Origin: Acidobacteriota bacterium | Lineage (GTDB): Bacteria; Acidobacteriota; Blastocatellia; RBC074 | Reading direction: 5' to 3' | NCBI GenBank assembly: GCA_022614735.1 | Contig: JAKEHZ010000324.1 | Span: forward strand, 1-23,613 | Length of the DNA stretch: 23,613 nucleotides | Shown here: positions 1 to 7,572 of the stretch, one piece after another | How the letters are laid out: the number at the start of each line of letters is the position of its first letter | Numbering within the stretch: the first letter of the stretch is position 1 | Position numbers and translations under genes: made by a program | The notes under the pieces: model-generated | What the model saw: the letters and a program-made list of their open reading frames with translations, nothing else | Told to the model about the DNA's origin: nothing | Database searches by the model: none

Positions 1-82
1 ATCGCCTCTGTCGCCCTAAAAGAGCCGCGCCCCGATCATTTCCTCATGATGAAGATTAGTGGAAAGAGATCAAGGATGTAAC

Positions 83-121
83 TCTGCTGTCATTCTGCTA
101 TCATTCTGCTATCATTCTGCT
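83..121. repeat. 11-bp direct repeat upstream of the toxin-antitoxin pair
   Basis: About three and a half head-to-tail copies of an 11-bp unit, TCTGCTATCAT, with one G/A change in the first copy. The array ends about 20 nt before the antitoxin ATG. An 11-bp period is close to one helical turn, so each copy would present the same face of the DNA. Ribbon-helix-helix antitoxins commonly repress their own operon by binding repeated operators, so an operator role is a reasonable inference. A simple slippage repeat is the alternative. Confidence 0.6.
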
Positions 122-140
122 GCTGAGAGGGTAGTCACCA

Positions 141-371
141 ATGCCTGATGTACTAGTGAGAGACGTTGAACCCGGCGTGCTCGATGCGCTCAAAAACCGT
201 GCGGCGCTCAATGGACGATCTCTACAAGCAGAGTTGAAAACCATCCTCGAGCAGGCTGCACAGGTGACAATGACTGATTCTCGTAAGGTGGCGGCGCGCA
301 TTCGCCGTTCGTTAAATAAAACAGCTCAATCCGACAGTGCTGCCTTGCTTGCTGAGGATCGCGAGCGATGA
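141..371 (+). CDS. FitA/VapB-type ribbon-helix-helix antitoxin
   Basis: A 76-residue protein. The N-terminal half (about residues 1-40) has the Arc/FitA pattern: a short strand (DVLVRDVEP) and then two helices with the motif LKNRAALNGRSLQAELKTIL. FitA- and VapB-type antitoxins dimerise through this fold, bind operator DNA, and use the C-terminal tail to neutralise the cognate PIN toxin. Here the tail is charged and probably disordered until bound. GAGAGG about 9 nt upstream of the ATG serves as ribosome binding site. The stop overlaps the toxin start as ATGA, so the two genes are translationally coupled, the usual antitoxin-first order. An 11-bp direct repeat lies just upstream. The partner and fold make the family call firm; the exact subfamily is less certain. 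Confidence 0.88.
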   Translation: MPDVLVRDVEPGVLDALKNRAALNGRSLQAELKTILEQAAQVTMTDSRKVAARIRRSLNKTAQSDSAALLAEDRER

Positions 372-790
372 TTCGTTATGTCATAGATGCCGGCGTCGCC
401 GTCAAATGTTACGTTCCGGAGATTCACACACTATCTGCTGAAAAACTGCTCGACGAGAACCACGAACTGCACGCGCCGGATTTAATCCTGCCTGAGTTCA
501 GCAACATCATCTGGAGAAAGATCCGTCGTAGTGAACTTAGCGTCGCCAAAGGTCGACAGATCATAGAAACATTCCTGCGAGTGCCATTGCAGAGACATCC
601 CGCTGATCGGTTGGTTGAGCCGGCATTCGTGATCGCAGACAGAACTGCGCAGACCATCTACGACAGCATCTACCTGGTTCTTGCTATAGCCCTCAACTGC
701 AAGATGGTGACCGCAGACGAGAAGTTTTACGAGACGATCAGTCAGACGCCCTTCAGCACTCACATCTTATGGGTTCAAGACTTGCCGTAG
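368..790 (+). CDS. vapC: VapC-family PIN-domain toxin (ribonuclease)
   Basis: A 140-residue single PIN domain. The acidic metal-binding residues are visible in order: D7 in YVIDAGVAVK, E43 in LPEFSN, D99 in YDSIYLVLA and D117 in VTADEKF. VapC toxins are Mg-dependent endoribonucleases that cut tRNA or rRNA and arrest growth when the antitoxin is lost. Family members usually read DASVAVKW at the first motif; here it is DAGVAVKC, a mild change that keeps the aspartate. The length is normal and there is no sign of decay. The gene overlaps the antitoxin by 4 nt. A long inverted repeat starts at the last base of its stop codon. The RNA target cannot be inferred. Confidence 0.9.
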   Translation: MIRYVIDAGVAVKCYVPEIHTLSAEKLLDENHELHAPDLILPEFSNIIWRKIRRSELSVAKGRQIIETFLRVPLQRHPADRLVEPAFVIADRTAQTIYDSIYLVLAIALNCKMVTADEKFYETISQTPFSTHILWVQDLP

Positions 791-873
791 CAGTACGGGG
801 AGCGTCAGCGAGCGAGAGTCTCGGCATGAGACCGTTTTATCAAAGCTCAGGTCGCTGACGCTCCCCGTACTGC
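790..873. repeat. Inverted repeat 1: 22-bp perfect arms
   Basis: Arms at 790-811 and 852-873 are perfect complements containing GTACGGGGAGCGTCAGCGA, with a 40-nt loop. The loop holds a small hairpin (GTCTC/GAGAC at 818-832). The left arm begins at the final base of the vapC stop codon, so a transcript from the toxin operon would end in this stem. No T-run follows the right arm, so a classical intrinsic terminator is not supported. Transcript-end protection or a dispersed palindromic element are possible. Confidence 0.85.
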
Positions 874-921
874 ACTCCCGGCTGAGTAGTTACTAAATAT
901 CCTTAGAAAGACATTTTGCGT

Positions 922-927
922 TATACT
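922..927 (+). promoter_or_regulatory. Possible -10 element for mnmG
   Basis: TATACT lies 73 nt before the chosen mnmG start and is a good match to a sigma-70 -10 box. No convincing -35 hexamer is seen 16-18 nt upstream. It supports transcription starting after the upstream TTG codon at 916, and therefore the start at 1000. Confidence 0.35.
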
Positions 928-999
928 AGTTTTTTAGAGAAGGTCGGCTTAACGAATGCCTTATGCATAATATTTCAGAGAACGGTAAGCACTAAGATC

Positions 1000-2889
1000 A
1001 TGCCGTATTACGACGAAGAATTTGATGTGATCGTTATTGGCGCCGGCCATGCCGGATGCGAAGCCGCCAATGGCGCGGCACAACTTGGCGCAAAGACAGC
1101 GGTTGTCACATTCAACCTGGATTTGATCGCACAGATGTCATGCAATCCTGCTATCGGTGGCATTGCCAAAGGCCATCTGGTGCGCGAGATTGATGCGCTG
1201 GGAGGATTGATGGGGCGCGTGATTGATCAAACTGGGATTCAGTTTCGCATGCTAAATCGCAGCCGTGGCCCCGCAGTACAGGCGCCACGTGCTCAGGCAG
1301 ACCGCGCTCTCTATCGACAGCAGATGCGACGGGAGCTGGAAGCAATCCCAAACCTCTTTTTGCGCCAGGGTGAAGTGATTCAGATCCTGACTGAAGACGG
1401 CAAAGTCAGTGGTGTTGAATTGATGGATGGTCGTCTGCTGCGCGCTCAGGCTGTTGTTGTTACGACCGGAACCTTTTTGAACGGACTCATTCACATTGGC
1501 GAGAAGCGCTACTCTGCCGGACGTTCCGGAGAGCTTCCTTCGATCAAGCTCGCCGAAAATCTACGCTCTCATGGTTTCAGAATCGCCCGACTTAAGACTG
1601 GCACACCTCCACGACTCGACAGCAGATCGATCGATTTCAGGCAATTTGAAGAACAGCCGGGGGACGAGACCCCAACACCTTTTTCATTCGCAACCAGAGC
1701 GATCACACAGAAACAGATTTCATGCTACATCAGCTATACATCACCAAAGGTTCATCAAACGATTCGTGAAAACATCAACCGCTCCCCGCTCTACAGTGGT
1801 CAGATTGTCGCCGTAGGTCCGCGCTATTGCCCCTCAATCGAGGACAAAATAGTCAAGTTCCCCGACAAGGAACGTCATCAGCTGTTCCTCGAACCCGAAG
1901 GCTACCACACTTATGAAACATATTTGAATGGGTTCTCTACGAGTCTGCCGGCCGATCTACAGCGTGAATTGGTGAGGCAGATTCCCGGGCTCGAAACCGC
2001 AGTCATGCTCCGTCCCGGATACGCGATTGAGTACGACATGATCGATCCGACGGAACTCTGGCCTTCACTGGAGACGAAGCGCATTCGTGGTCTCTTCAAT
2101 GCCGGTCAGATCAACGGAACAACCGGATATGAAGAGGCGGGCGCACAGGGGATTATTGCCGGGATCAACGCCGCACGCTACGTACACGGAGAAGACCCTA
2201 TCTCGATTAAACGCGACGAGGCCTATATTGGTATTTTGATTGATGACCTTGTGACACAGGGTGTGGACGAGCCGTATCGAATGTTCACTTCACGCGCGGA
2301 GCAGCGGCTCAAACTGAGAATTGACAATGCGGATGAGCGACTGAGCGAACTGGGTTTCAGCCTCGGTATGCTTCCTGAAGCTCGTCACGAAGATTTTGTT
2401 GCCAGGAAGAACCGCAAGAATGAGCTTAGGGATTATCTGAACCGAACGACCATCTCCGCTCATAGTGATGGTTACCAACGGTTTTCCAGTGCCACAGGGG
2501 TCAATCTAACAGAACCAGTCAACCTGGGCCAGTTGGCCAAACGTCCCGAGATTGTCGCCGAGCATCTCACTCACTTACTGCCGCATGAGTTGCGCCAACG
2601 ATGCTCTCTGGAAGATATCACCACAGTGGTGACGGATTTCAAATATCAGGGCTATCTCACCGCTCAGGAAAATATGGCAGCGCGCCTGGCCAAGGCTGCC
2701 AACCGCAGGATCCCCTTGAATATAGAGTATTCGCAACTGCCCGGGCTGTCCCGCGAAATGGCGGAGAGGCTGAGCCGCGTCCGCCCGCAAACATTGGGTC
2801 AGGCAATGAGAATACCCGGTATCACCCCCGCGGCTATCTCCCTGCTGACTATTCACGTTGAGCTGATATCACGACAGCAATACCAGTGA
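1000..2889 (+). CDS. mnmG: tRNA uridine-5-carboxymethylaminomethyl synthesis enzyme MnmG (GidA)
   Basis: FAD-dependent partner of MnmE that installs the carboxymethylaminomethyl group on wobble uridine 34 of certain tRNAs, in the cytoplasm. The 629-residue protein begins with the FAD-binding motif IVIGAGHAGCEAA (about residues 11-23). It then shows the family signatures SCNPAIGGIAKGHLVREIDALGG, the LKTGTPPRL stretch, and the long conserved run from GYAIEYDMIDP to EEAGAQGIIAGINAA. The C-terminal helical region includes YQGYLTAQ. An upstream in-frame TTG at 916 would add 28 residues without similarity to the family and would overlap the likely promoter, so ATG 1000 is preferred. The stop overlaps the rsmG GTG start. 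MnmG and RsmG are neighbours near the origin in many bacteria. Confidence 0.97.
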   Translation: MPYYDEEFDVIVIGAGHAGCEAANGAAQLGAKTAVVTFNLDLIAQMSCNPAIGGIAKGHLVREIDALGGLMGRVIDQTGIQFRMLNRSRGPAVQAPRAQADRALYRQQMRRELEAIPNLFLRQGEVIQILTEDGKVSGVELMDGRLLRAQAVVVTTGTFLNGLIHIGEKRYSAGRSGELPSIKLAENLRSHGFRIARLKTGTPPRLDSRSIDFRQFEEQPGDETPTPFSFATRAITQKQISCYISYTSPKVHQTIRENINRSPLYSGQIVAVGPRYCPSIEDKIVKFPDKERHQLFLEPEGYHTYETYLNGFSTSLPADLQRELVRQIPGLETAVMLRPGYAIEYDMIDPTELWPSLETKRIRGLFNAGQINGTTGYEEAGAQGIIAGINAARYVHGEDPISIKRDEAYIGILIDDLVTQGVDEPYRMFTSRAEQRLKLRIDNADERLSELGFSLGMLPEARHEDFVARKNRKNELRDYLNRTTISAHSDGYQRFSSATGVNLTEPVNLGQLAKRPEIVAEHLTHLLPHELRQRCSLEDITTVVTDFKYQGYLTAQENMAARLAKAANRRIPLNIEYSQLPGLSREMAERLSRVRPQTLGQAMRIPGITPAAISLLTIHVELISRQQYQ

Positions 2890-3527
2890 GAACTCCAAAT
2901 AGAGCACAGTTAGAGGAAATCCTCAGGAAGACTGAGAGGGCCGGAGGAAATTACTTTTCAGAGGCTGAGATTCAACAGTTATCAATCTACTACGCTCTGG
3001 TCCTCAAGTGGAACAAACGCCTTCACCTGACCACAATAACTCAGCCGGCGGAATTTGCTGCGCGCCATATCTGCGAAGCGGATTTCTCCACAGTGCGTCT
3101 ATTGAATTCAATAAGCGAAGTCTGGGATCTGGGAACAGGTTTGGGAGTTCCCGGGATACCCATTGCTCTCTTCCGGCCGGATATCTCGGTCATCCTCGTC
3201 GATTCCAATAGAGCTAAAGCGATCTTTCTTGAGGAGGCTATCTCGGAGTTGCAACTGGCAAATGCAAATGTACTCTGCCGAAAGGTAGAATCGCTGGATG
3301 AGATTCCGGAGAATGCCTGCCTGATGGTTCGCGCTTTGGAGAAGATGGAACGATTGATACCGGAAATTTTGAGAATAGGATCGAAATGTTCCCAGATGCT
3401 GATCTTTGGAACCCACCAGACTGAGTCTGTTATTACTCGACATCTGATGGGAGGAATTGAGATGAATAATTACCTTATTACCGGGTCTGAGCGAAGATTG
3501 CTCATTGAATTAATTCGTTCCACGTGA
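2886..3527 (+). CDS. rsmG: 16S rRNA (guanine-N7)-methyltransferase RsmG (GidB)
   Basis: Uses S-adenosylmethionine to methylate N7 of a conserved guanine (G527 in E. coli numbering) in 16S rRNA; loss gives low-level streptomycin resistance in several species. The 213-residue protein has the N-terminal family pattern YYALVLKWNKRLHLTTI (about 35-51). The SAM-binding motif DLGTGLGVPGIPIA starts at about residue 81, and an acidic residue follows at about 106 (ILVDSN). The start is GTG inside the mnmG stop region, giving a 4-nt overlap and probable translational coupling. The TGA stop lies inside the first parS-like site, so the 3' end of this gene is under dual constraint. Confidence 0.95.
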   Translation: MRTPNRAQLEEILRKTERAGGNYFSEAEIQQLSIYYALVLKWNKRLHLTTITQPAEFAARHICEADFSTVRLLNSISEVWDLGTGLGVPGIPIALFRPDISVILVDSNRAKAIFLEEAISELQLANANVLCRKVESLDEIPENACLMVRALEKMERLIPEILRIGSKCSQMLIFGTHQTESVITRHLMGGIEMNNYLITGSERRLLIELIRST

Positions 3528-3531
3528 AACC
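3516..3531. promoter_or_regulatory. parS-like site 1
   Basis: CGTTCCACGTGAAACC differs from the widespread chromosomal parS core GTTTCACGTGAAAC by one base in the left half-site; the central CACGTG is intact. ParB loads at such sites as a CTP-dependent clamp and recruits SMC. The rsmG stop codon TGA is part of the right half-site. A second copy lies 29 bp downstream and parA-parB follow at once, which makes the assignment strong despite the mismatch. Confidence 0.85.
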
Positions 3532-3544
3532 CATGGGATGTCTT

Positions 3545-3560
3545 CGTTCCACGTGAAACG
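3545..3560. promoter_or_regulatory. parS-like site 2
   Basis: CGTTCCACGTGAAACG repeats site 1 with the same single departure from the consensus (C in place of T in the left half). Having the same variant twice suggests it is the preferred form for the local ParB rather than drift. The centre-to-centre distance is 29 bp, a little under three helical turns. It lies between rsmG and the heptad hairpin, upstream of parA, so ParB could also modulate parAB expression from here. Confidence 0.85.
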
Positions 3561-3566
3561 GCCTTT

Positions 3567-3656
3567 GAGGAGAGAAAAAGATGCTAGATGCTAGATGCTA
3601 GGACGCTCACCTAGCATCTAGCATCTAGCATCTAGCATCTAGCATCTTTTCTCCTC
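3567..3656. repeat. Inverted repeat 2: heptad-repeat hairpin upstream of parA
   Basis: The left arm (3567-3602) is GAGGAGAG plus an A-run and then three copies of the 7-bp unit GATGCTA. The right arm (3610-3656) carries five copies of the complementary unit AGCATCT and then TTTTCTCCTC. The outer segments pair with each other with a one-base difference in run length. The two arms differ by two heptads, so the stem can pair in several registers and leave a bulge or larger loop. It sits between the parS sites and parA. It may act as a transcript barrier between the rsmG and parA units, but the function is unknown. Confidence 0.85.
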
Positions 3657-3766
3657 TTAACTTCACTCGGGACATTTTGCAGAGCGCAACTTTCGCTCCC
3701 CTTCCGACCTGTGATAATGTTTATTGCTCAATTTTTTTCGCGGATGCGCGCCTCAGGCTGATAGAC

Positions 3767-4552
3767 ATGGGAAAAATCATTGCAATCTCAAACCAGAAGG
3801 GCGGGGTCGGAAAAACGACGACCGCGATAAACCTGGCTGCCTCATTTGCTGTTGCGGAGGTCTCTACGTTGTTGGTAGATATGGATCCGCAAGCCAACGC
3901 TACCAGTGGAGTGGGGATCAAGAAGGGTTCTTTCAGGCGAAGTGTTTACCACTCGATGATCATGCAGGAGCCGATCAGCAATATCCTGCTTGGTACGGAG
4001 CTGGAATTTCTGAAATTGGCTCCCTCGGATCGCAACCTTTCGGGTGCTGAAGTCGAATTGATCGACGTTGAGAAGAGGGAGTTCTACCTGCGTAATGTCC
4101 TGCTCGGTGAGAGAGATAATTTTGAATATCTGCTTATTGACTGCCCGCCGAGTCTGGGTTTACTGACATTGAATGCTCTTGCGGCAGCTGATTCGATTAT
4201 CGTCCCGATCCAATGTGAATATTTCGCGCTCGAGGGAGTGACGGATTTATGGGACACCCTGGTACGCATTCGCCGCAGCCTTAACCCCAGTCTTGCTGTC
4301 GAGGGATTTCTGTTGACGATGTATGATGATCGGCTCAATCTCTCAAATCAGGTGATGTCGGATCTGCGAGATTTTCTGGGAGCTCAAGTATTCAATACAG
4401 TCATACCGCGCAACATCAGATTGGCCGAAGCACCGAGTCACGGAAAGCCTATCATTCTTTATGACATCAAGTCGCGAGGGGCTGAGAGTTATATGAACCT
4501 GGCAAAAGAGGTAATGGAAAATGGCAAGAAAGGCGCTCGGGCGGGGTCTTAG
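3767..4552 (+). CDS. parA: Chromosome-partitioning ATPase ParA (Soj)
   Basis: Deviant Walker A ATPase that binds DNA nonspecifically in the ATP form and is released by ParB, driving segregation of the origin region. The 261-residue protein starts MGKIIAISNQKGGVGKTTT, with the signature lysine and P-loop at residues 11-18. Walker A' follows as LLVDMDPQANAT (about 35-46) and Walker B as YLLIDCPPSLG. No N-terminal helix-turn-helix is present, as expected for chromosomal (type Ib-like) ParA. An in-frame upstream start at 3677 would add 30 residues before the conserved N-terminus and is rejected. The gene overlaps parB by 32 nt. Two parS-like sites and a hairpin lie upstream. Confidence 0.96.
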   Translation: MGKIIAISNQKGGVGKTTTAINLAASFAVAEVSTLLVDMDPQANATSGVGIKKGSFRRSVYHSMIMQEPISNILLGTELEFLKLAPSDRNLSGAEVELIDVEKREFYLRNVLLGERDNFEYLLIDCPPSLGLLTLNALAAADSIIVPIQCEYFALEGVTDLWDTLVRIRRSLNPSLAVEGFLLTMYDDRLNLSNQVMSDLRDFLGAQVFNTVIPRNIRLAEAPSHGKPIILYDIKSRGAESYMNLAKEVMENGKKGARAGS

Positions 4553-5378
4553 CGCCCTGCTATCAGATTCACTGGCGCAGGGCGATGATCTGCTCGAAGT
4601 AGATATTGATCTAATTGAACCGAACCCGGATCAGCCGCGACTGGGGTTCGATGCAAAAAAGCTTGAAGAACTCGCTCAGTCAATCCGGTCGAATGGATTG
4701 GTACAACCGATATTATTGAGACGTGTATCTGATGGTCGCTATCAAATCGTTGCTGGCGAGCGGCGTTGGCGCGCAGCGCAGCAGGCAGGACTGCACAGAA
4801 TCAATGCTGTCGTTCGGGAGATACCTGATTCTAAACTGCTGGAGCTTGCGCTGATCGAAAATATCCAGCGTGAGGAGCTCAATCCGATTGAAGAGGCGCA
4901 GGCCTATCAGAGGTTAATACGCGATTTTAAATTGTCGCAGGACGATATGGCGCAACGAGTCGGGAAAGATCGCTCGTCTATTGCTAACTACTTGAGACTA
5001 TTGAAGTTACCGGCTCAGATTCAAAAAATGCTGGAGGATGGGTCACTCTCAATGGGACATGCACGCGCTCTGCTGGGTCTCGACTCAGAGCAGCTTCAGA
5101 TGAAGATGGCAAATGACATTGTGAGCGGCAAAATATCGGTGCGAGAGACAGAGCGGGCAGTTAAAAGAGCATCATCAGGATCCAGAAAGAGGGAGAACTC
5201 GACAGCGCTACGGAATGATGCTAACATCCGCGCGGCTGAGTTGAAGATGAAGAGATTTCTTGGGACTCAAGTCAAAATTCAACTTGGTCAAACTGGAGGC
5301 AGGATTGAGATTGAATTCAGTTCCTTAAGCGAACTCGATCGGATTTTCTCAATCATTATGCGGAAGTCAGACACATAA
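4521..5378 (+). CDS. parB: Chromosome-partitioning protein ParB (Spo0J), CTPase and parS-binding
   Basis: Binds parS, hydrolyses CTP, slides on DNA as a clamp and stimulates ParA. The 285-residue protein begins MARKALGRGLSALL, the short N-terminal region that activates the ParA ATPase in this family. The CTP-binding domain has VAGERRWRAA (about 78-86) and ALIENIQREELNPIEEA (about 110-126). A helix-turn-helix at about 138-162 (LSQDDMAQRVGKDRSSIANYLR) reads parS, followed by SMGHARALL. The C-terminal about 60 residues form the dimerisation domain. It starts inside parA, so the two are co-translated. The likely targets are the two CACGTG-centred sites about 1 kb upstream. Confidence 0.96.
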   Translation: MARKALGRGLSALLSDSLAQGDDLLEVDIDLIEPNPDQPRLGFDAKKLEELAQSIRSNGLVQPILLRRVSDGRYQIVAGERRWRAAQQAGLHRINAVVREIPDSKLLELALIENIQREELNPIEEAQAYQRLIRDFKLSQDDMAQRVGKDRSSIANYLRLLKLPAQIQKMLEDGSLSMGHARALLGLDSEQLQMKMANDIVSGKISVRETERAVKRASSGSRKRENSTALRNDANIRAAELKMKRFLGTQVKIQLGQTGGRIEIEFSSLSELDRIFSIIMRKSDT

Positions 5379-5480
5379 TCCTCCCCCCGGAAGCTATCTG
5401 AGTTTCCACACAATCACAATCTGTCATAAATAATTGCCCTAATCCAGATTCGCAAGTTTTAAAATAAATACTTAAGACCT

Positions 5481-5486
5481 AGGAGG
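5481..5486 (+). promoter_or_regulatory. Strong ribosome binding site of the bactofilin gene
   Basis: AGGAGG lies 9 nt before the ATG at 5496. The same extended context, AGGAGGCGTT, precedes the TPR gene at 18621. It suggests strong, independent translation of the bactofilin rather than coupling to parB, 117 nt upstream. Confidence 0.8.
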
Positions 5487-5495
5487 CGTTTCCTT

Positions 5496-5972
5496 ATGAA
5501 GTTTGGCAGCAGCAAATCTTCCTTTGTTGGCGGTAGCGGTATTGATGCACCGACTGATCTACGAAGTTTTTTGGGCGAAGGCACCGATATCAACGGTGAA
5601 GTTAAGTTTACCGAAATAATGCGGGTAGATGCCAGTATCTCGGGGACTATCACATCAGATTCAGGAAGTTTGCTTGTGATGGAGAGAGGTCGAATCAAGG
5701 CTACTATCCAGGCTGGATCCGTCGAAGTGAGTGGAATCGTTGAAGGCACGATTACAGCGAAGACGGCCGTGAAGATCCACTCTACCGGACGCGTTTATGG
5801 CGACATCTACACACCGGCACTGATTATCGAGCACGGCGCTGTTTTTGATGGTAAATGTCATATGCTCAATGGAAGGGATCAACCAAAGGCTTTTGGAAAG
5901 GTTGAGCAAAAGCATATTGAGCAGAAGGCAATTGCTGAGCCCACGACTCTGAAGACTGCTGATGCGATCTGA
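5496..5972 (+). CDS. Bactofilin (polymerising cytoskeletal scaffold)
   Basis: Bactofilins form non-polar filaments without nucleotide and organise cell shape, polarity or the segregation machinery. The 158-residue protein has a short disordered N-terminus rich in S and G (1-24). A right-handed beta-helix domain follows at about 25-123, visible as repeated six-residue turns such as TDINGEVKF, ASISGTITSDSG, VSGIVEGTITAKTAVKIHSTGRVYGDIYTP. A flexible K/Q/E-rich tail ends it. In Myxococcus, bactofilins scaffold the ParABS machinery through PadC, so the position right after parB is suggestive. AT-rich sequence between parB and this gene (around 5457-5470) could hold its own promoter, though no clean hexamer pair is seen. 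The family is certain; the cellular role is inferred. Confidence 0.93.
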   Translation: MKFGSSKSSFVGGSGIDAPTDLRSFLGEGTDINGEVKFTEIMRVDASISGTITSDSGSLLVMERGRIKATIQAGSVEVSGIVEGTITAKTAVKIHSTGRVYGDIYTPALIIEHGAVFDGKCHMLNGRDQPKAFGKVEQKHIEQKAIAEPTTLKTADAI

Positions 5973-6213
5973 GGTTGTACTTTACCAGGCGGTCGGAATG
6001 GGATGGGGGAGATCAAAGGGTATGATTAGCTGCCGAAATGAGTTTCAAACATCTTGCTGGTCTGATGAATCTTCCCCATTCTTTATCAAGATTCAAAGGC
6101 CGAACAGAAACTGTAACCACCTCACTCTATTTATATCCCCACTACTTCTTCGTTCTGAGCTCTGATTCAAACCAGACGAGAGATACACCATAACGCGCAC
6201 GGAGTGCCAAGCG
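5973..6213. other. Convergent intergenic region without recognisable features
   Basis: This 241-nt gap separates the bactofilin from the oppositely oriented amidohydrolase. I see no RNA gene, long inverted repeat or clear terminator. A short open frame crosses it but lacks a ribosome binding site and protein-like composition. The lack of a hairpin is notable, since most other gene ends here have one. Confidence 0.5.
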
Positions 6214-7554
6214 CTACGATAGCCCTAAATCTCTGTTAATCCGATTCGCCTCGCTGCGCGCCTGTGCGATCACTGATTGCTCGTCAAGCGTCATCAATTG
6301 TCTTTCGCGCATGACAATCCGGCCATCGATAATAACCGTTTCGACATCGCTCGCTTCCGCTGCATAAACAATGGTTGAGACCAGATCGGGTTGAGGTGTC
6401 AGGTGCAACTGATTAAGGTTAAGCAATTGTATATCAGCTCGCTTGCCGATTTCGATGCTGCCGATTTGATCGGCCAATCCCAATGCGAAAGCGCCATAAA
6501 TCGTCGCCATCCGCAGGGTAGTTAGAGCCGGCAATGTTTGCGAACCGCACAGGGCTTTTTGCATCAATGAGGCCGTCCGCATCTCGGTGAACATGTCCAG
6601 CCGGTTGTTGCATGGCGCCCCGTCGGCTCCGAGCGAAACTGAGATCCCACGGTCGAGCATTTCAGCTACACGCGCGAATCCGGAGGAGAGCTTGAGATTG
6701 GATGACGGGCAGTGCGCGACGTGAGTGCCTGTCCATCCCAGTATCTCCAGCTCATTTTCATCCAGCCAGATGCAATGGGCGAGTACCACATGAGGGGCGG
6801 CAAGACCGACATCCCGCAAATATTCTATATTCCGCTTCCCTGTTGCGCGTTCGACCATGGAGATTTCATCGCGATTTTCCGATGCGTGGGTGTGGACCAT
6901 CACATTGTGTTCGCGCGAGAGTTGCGCAACCTGTTCCAGGAGTTCGCGTGTACAGCTCACTGCAAACCGTGGCGCAAAACAATAACGAATGCGCCCATCA
7001 GCTCGACCGTGCCATCGTTCGAGCAGCTCGAGCGATTCAGTAATCGAATCTTCACACACTTCGTTCAGGGAATCAGGGATATCCTCGCCCTGGTCCATCA
7101 TGCATTTACCCACAGTAGCGCGAAAACCCGATTCATCAACTGCGCGAAAAACGGCATCGGTATGATTGACCGTTTCCATAGTCAACGCGCAGGTCGTCCC
7201 ACCCCGGATCATTTCTGCAATGCCCAATCGAGCCGAAGCATAGAGAGATTCAGGGGTATGTTCAGCCTCCATCGGCCAGATGCGCTGTTTCAGCCAATCG
7301 ATCAACGCCAGGTCATCTGCCGCCCCGCGGAACAGAGTCTGGCAAAGGTGTATGTGTGTTTGAATAAAGCCAGGCAGGAGGATGCGACCGCGACCATCGA
7401 TCACTTCATCGAAAGAACTAACATCACGAGCAGTTATCGCATGTTCGATGGCCGCGATGCGCCCATTTTTAATGGCCACGCTGCCTTCGAGGACGCGGTT
7501 GTTCCGATCGAGCGTGATGATCGTCGCGTCTTTGATGAGCAAACTATTTAGCAT
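6214..7554 (-). CDS. Amidohydrolase of the MTA/SAH (5'-deoxyadenosine) deaminase group
   Basis: A 446-residue metal-dependent hydrolase of the SsnA/MtaD/TrzN-like branch, which deaminates adenosine-type by-products such as methylthioadenosine, S-adenosylhomocysteine or 5'-deoxyadenosine. The TIM-barrel metal ligands are visible: H67 and H69 in PGFIQTHIHL, H223 in VHTHASE (with E226), H260 in VLAHC and D311 in LGADGAPCNN. A beta-sandwich is formed by the N-terminal strands and the C-terminal segment after GKRADIQLL. No signal peptide, so it is cytoplasmic. It follows the M14 peptidase by 18 nt and is likely its operon partner, although the link is not obvious. Guanine or chlorotriazine-type substrates are alternatives. 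Superfamily confidence is high; substrate is inferred. Confidence 0.85.
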   Translation of the reverse strand: MLNSLLIKDATIITLDRNNRVLEGSVAIKNGRIAAIEHAITARDVSSFDEVIDGRGRILLPGFIQTHIHLCQTLFRGAADDLALIDWLKQRIWPMEAEHTPESLYASARLGIAEMIRGGTTCALTMETVNHTDAVFRAVDESGFRATVGKCMMDQGEDIPDSLNEVCEDSITESLELLERWHGRADGRIRYCFAPRFAVSCTRELLEQVAQLSREHNVMVHTHASENRDEISMVERATGKRNIEYLRDVGLAAPHVVLAHCIWLDENELEILGWTGTHVAHCPSSNLKLSSGFARVAEMLDRGISVSLGADGAPCNNRLDMFTEMRTASLMQKALCGSQTLPALTTLRMATIYGAFALGLADQIGSIEIGKRADIQLLNLNQLHLTPQPDLVSTIVYAAEASDVETVIIDGRIVMRERQLMTLDEQSVIAQARSEANRINRDLGLS

Positions 7555-7572
7555 AATTCCTTGATCAACCGG

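Noticed and set aside
916..999. N-terminal extension of mnmG from a TTG codon
   Set aside because: The added residues do not match the family, no ribosome binding site precedes TTG, and a -10-like TATACT lies just after it.
3581..3650. Heptad repeats resembling a CRISPR or satellite array
   Set aside because: Units are 7 bp and contiguous, without spacers, and are arranged as an inverted pair; no cas genes are present.
3677..3766. N-terminal extension of parA
   Set aside because: ParA of the chromosomal type begins directly with the MGKIIAISNQKGGVGKT region; the extension has no family similarity and starts at a poor site.
5962..6165. Small open frame after the bactofilin
   Set aside because: No ribosome binding site, overlaps the bactofilin end, and composition is not protein-like.
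6712..7551. Long plus-strand open frame opposite the amidohydrolase
   Set aside because: The minus-strand protein has all catalytic motifs of its family; the plus-strand frame is low-quality, cysteine- and histidine-rich mirror sequence.
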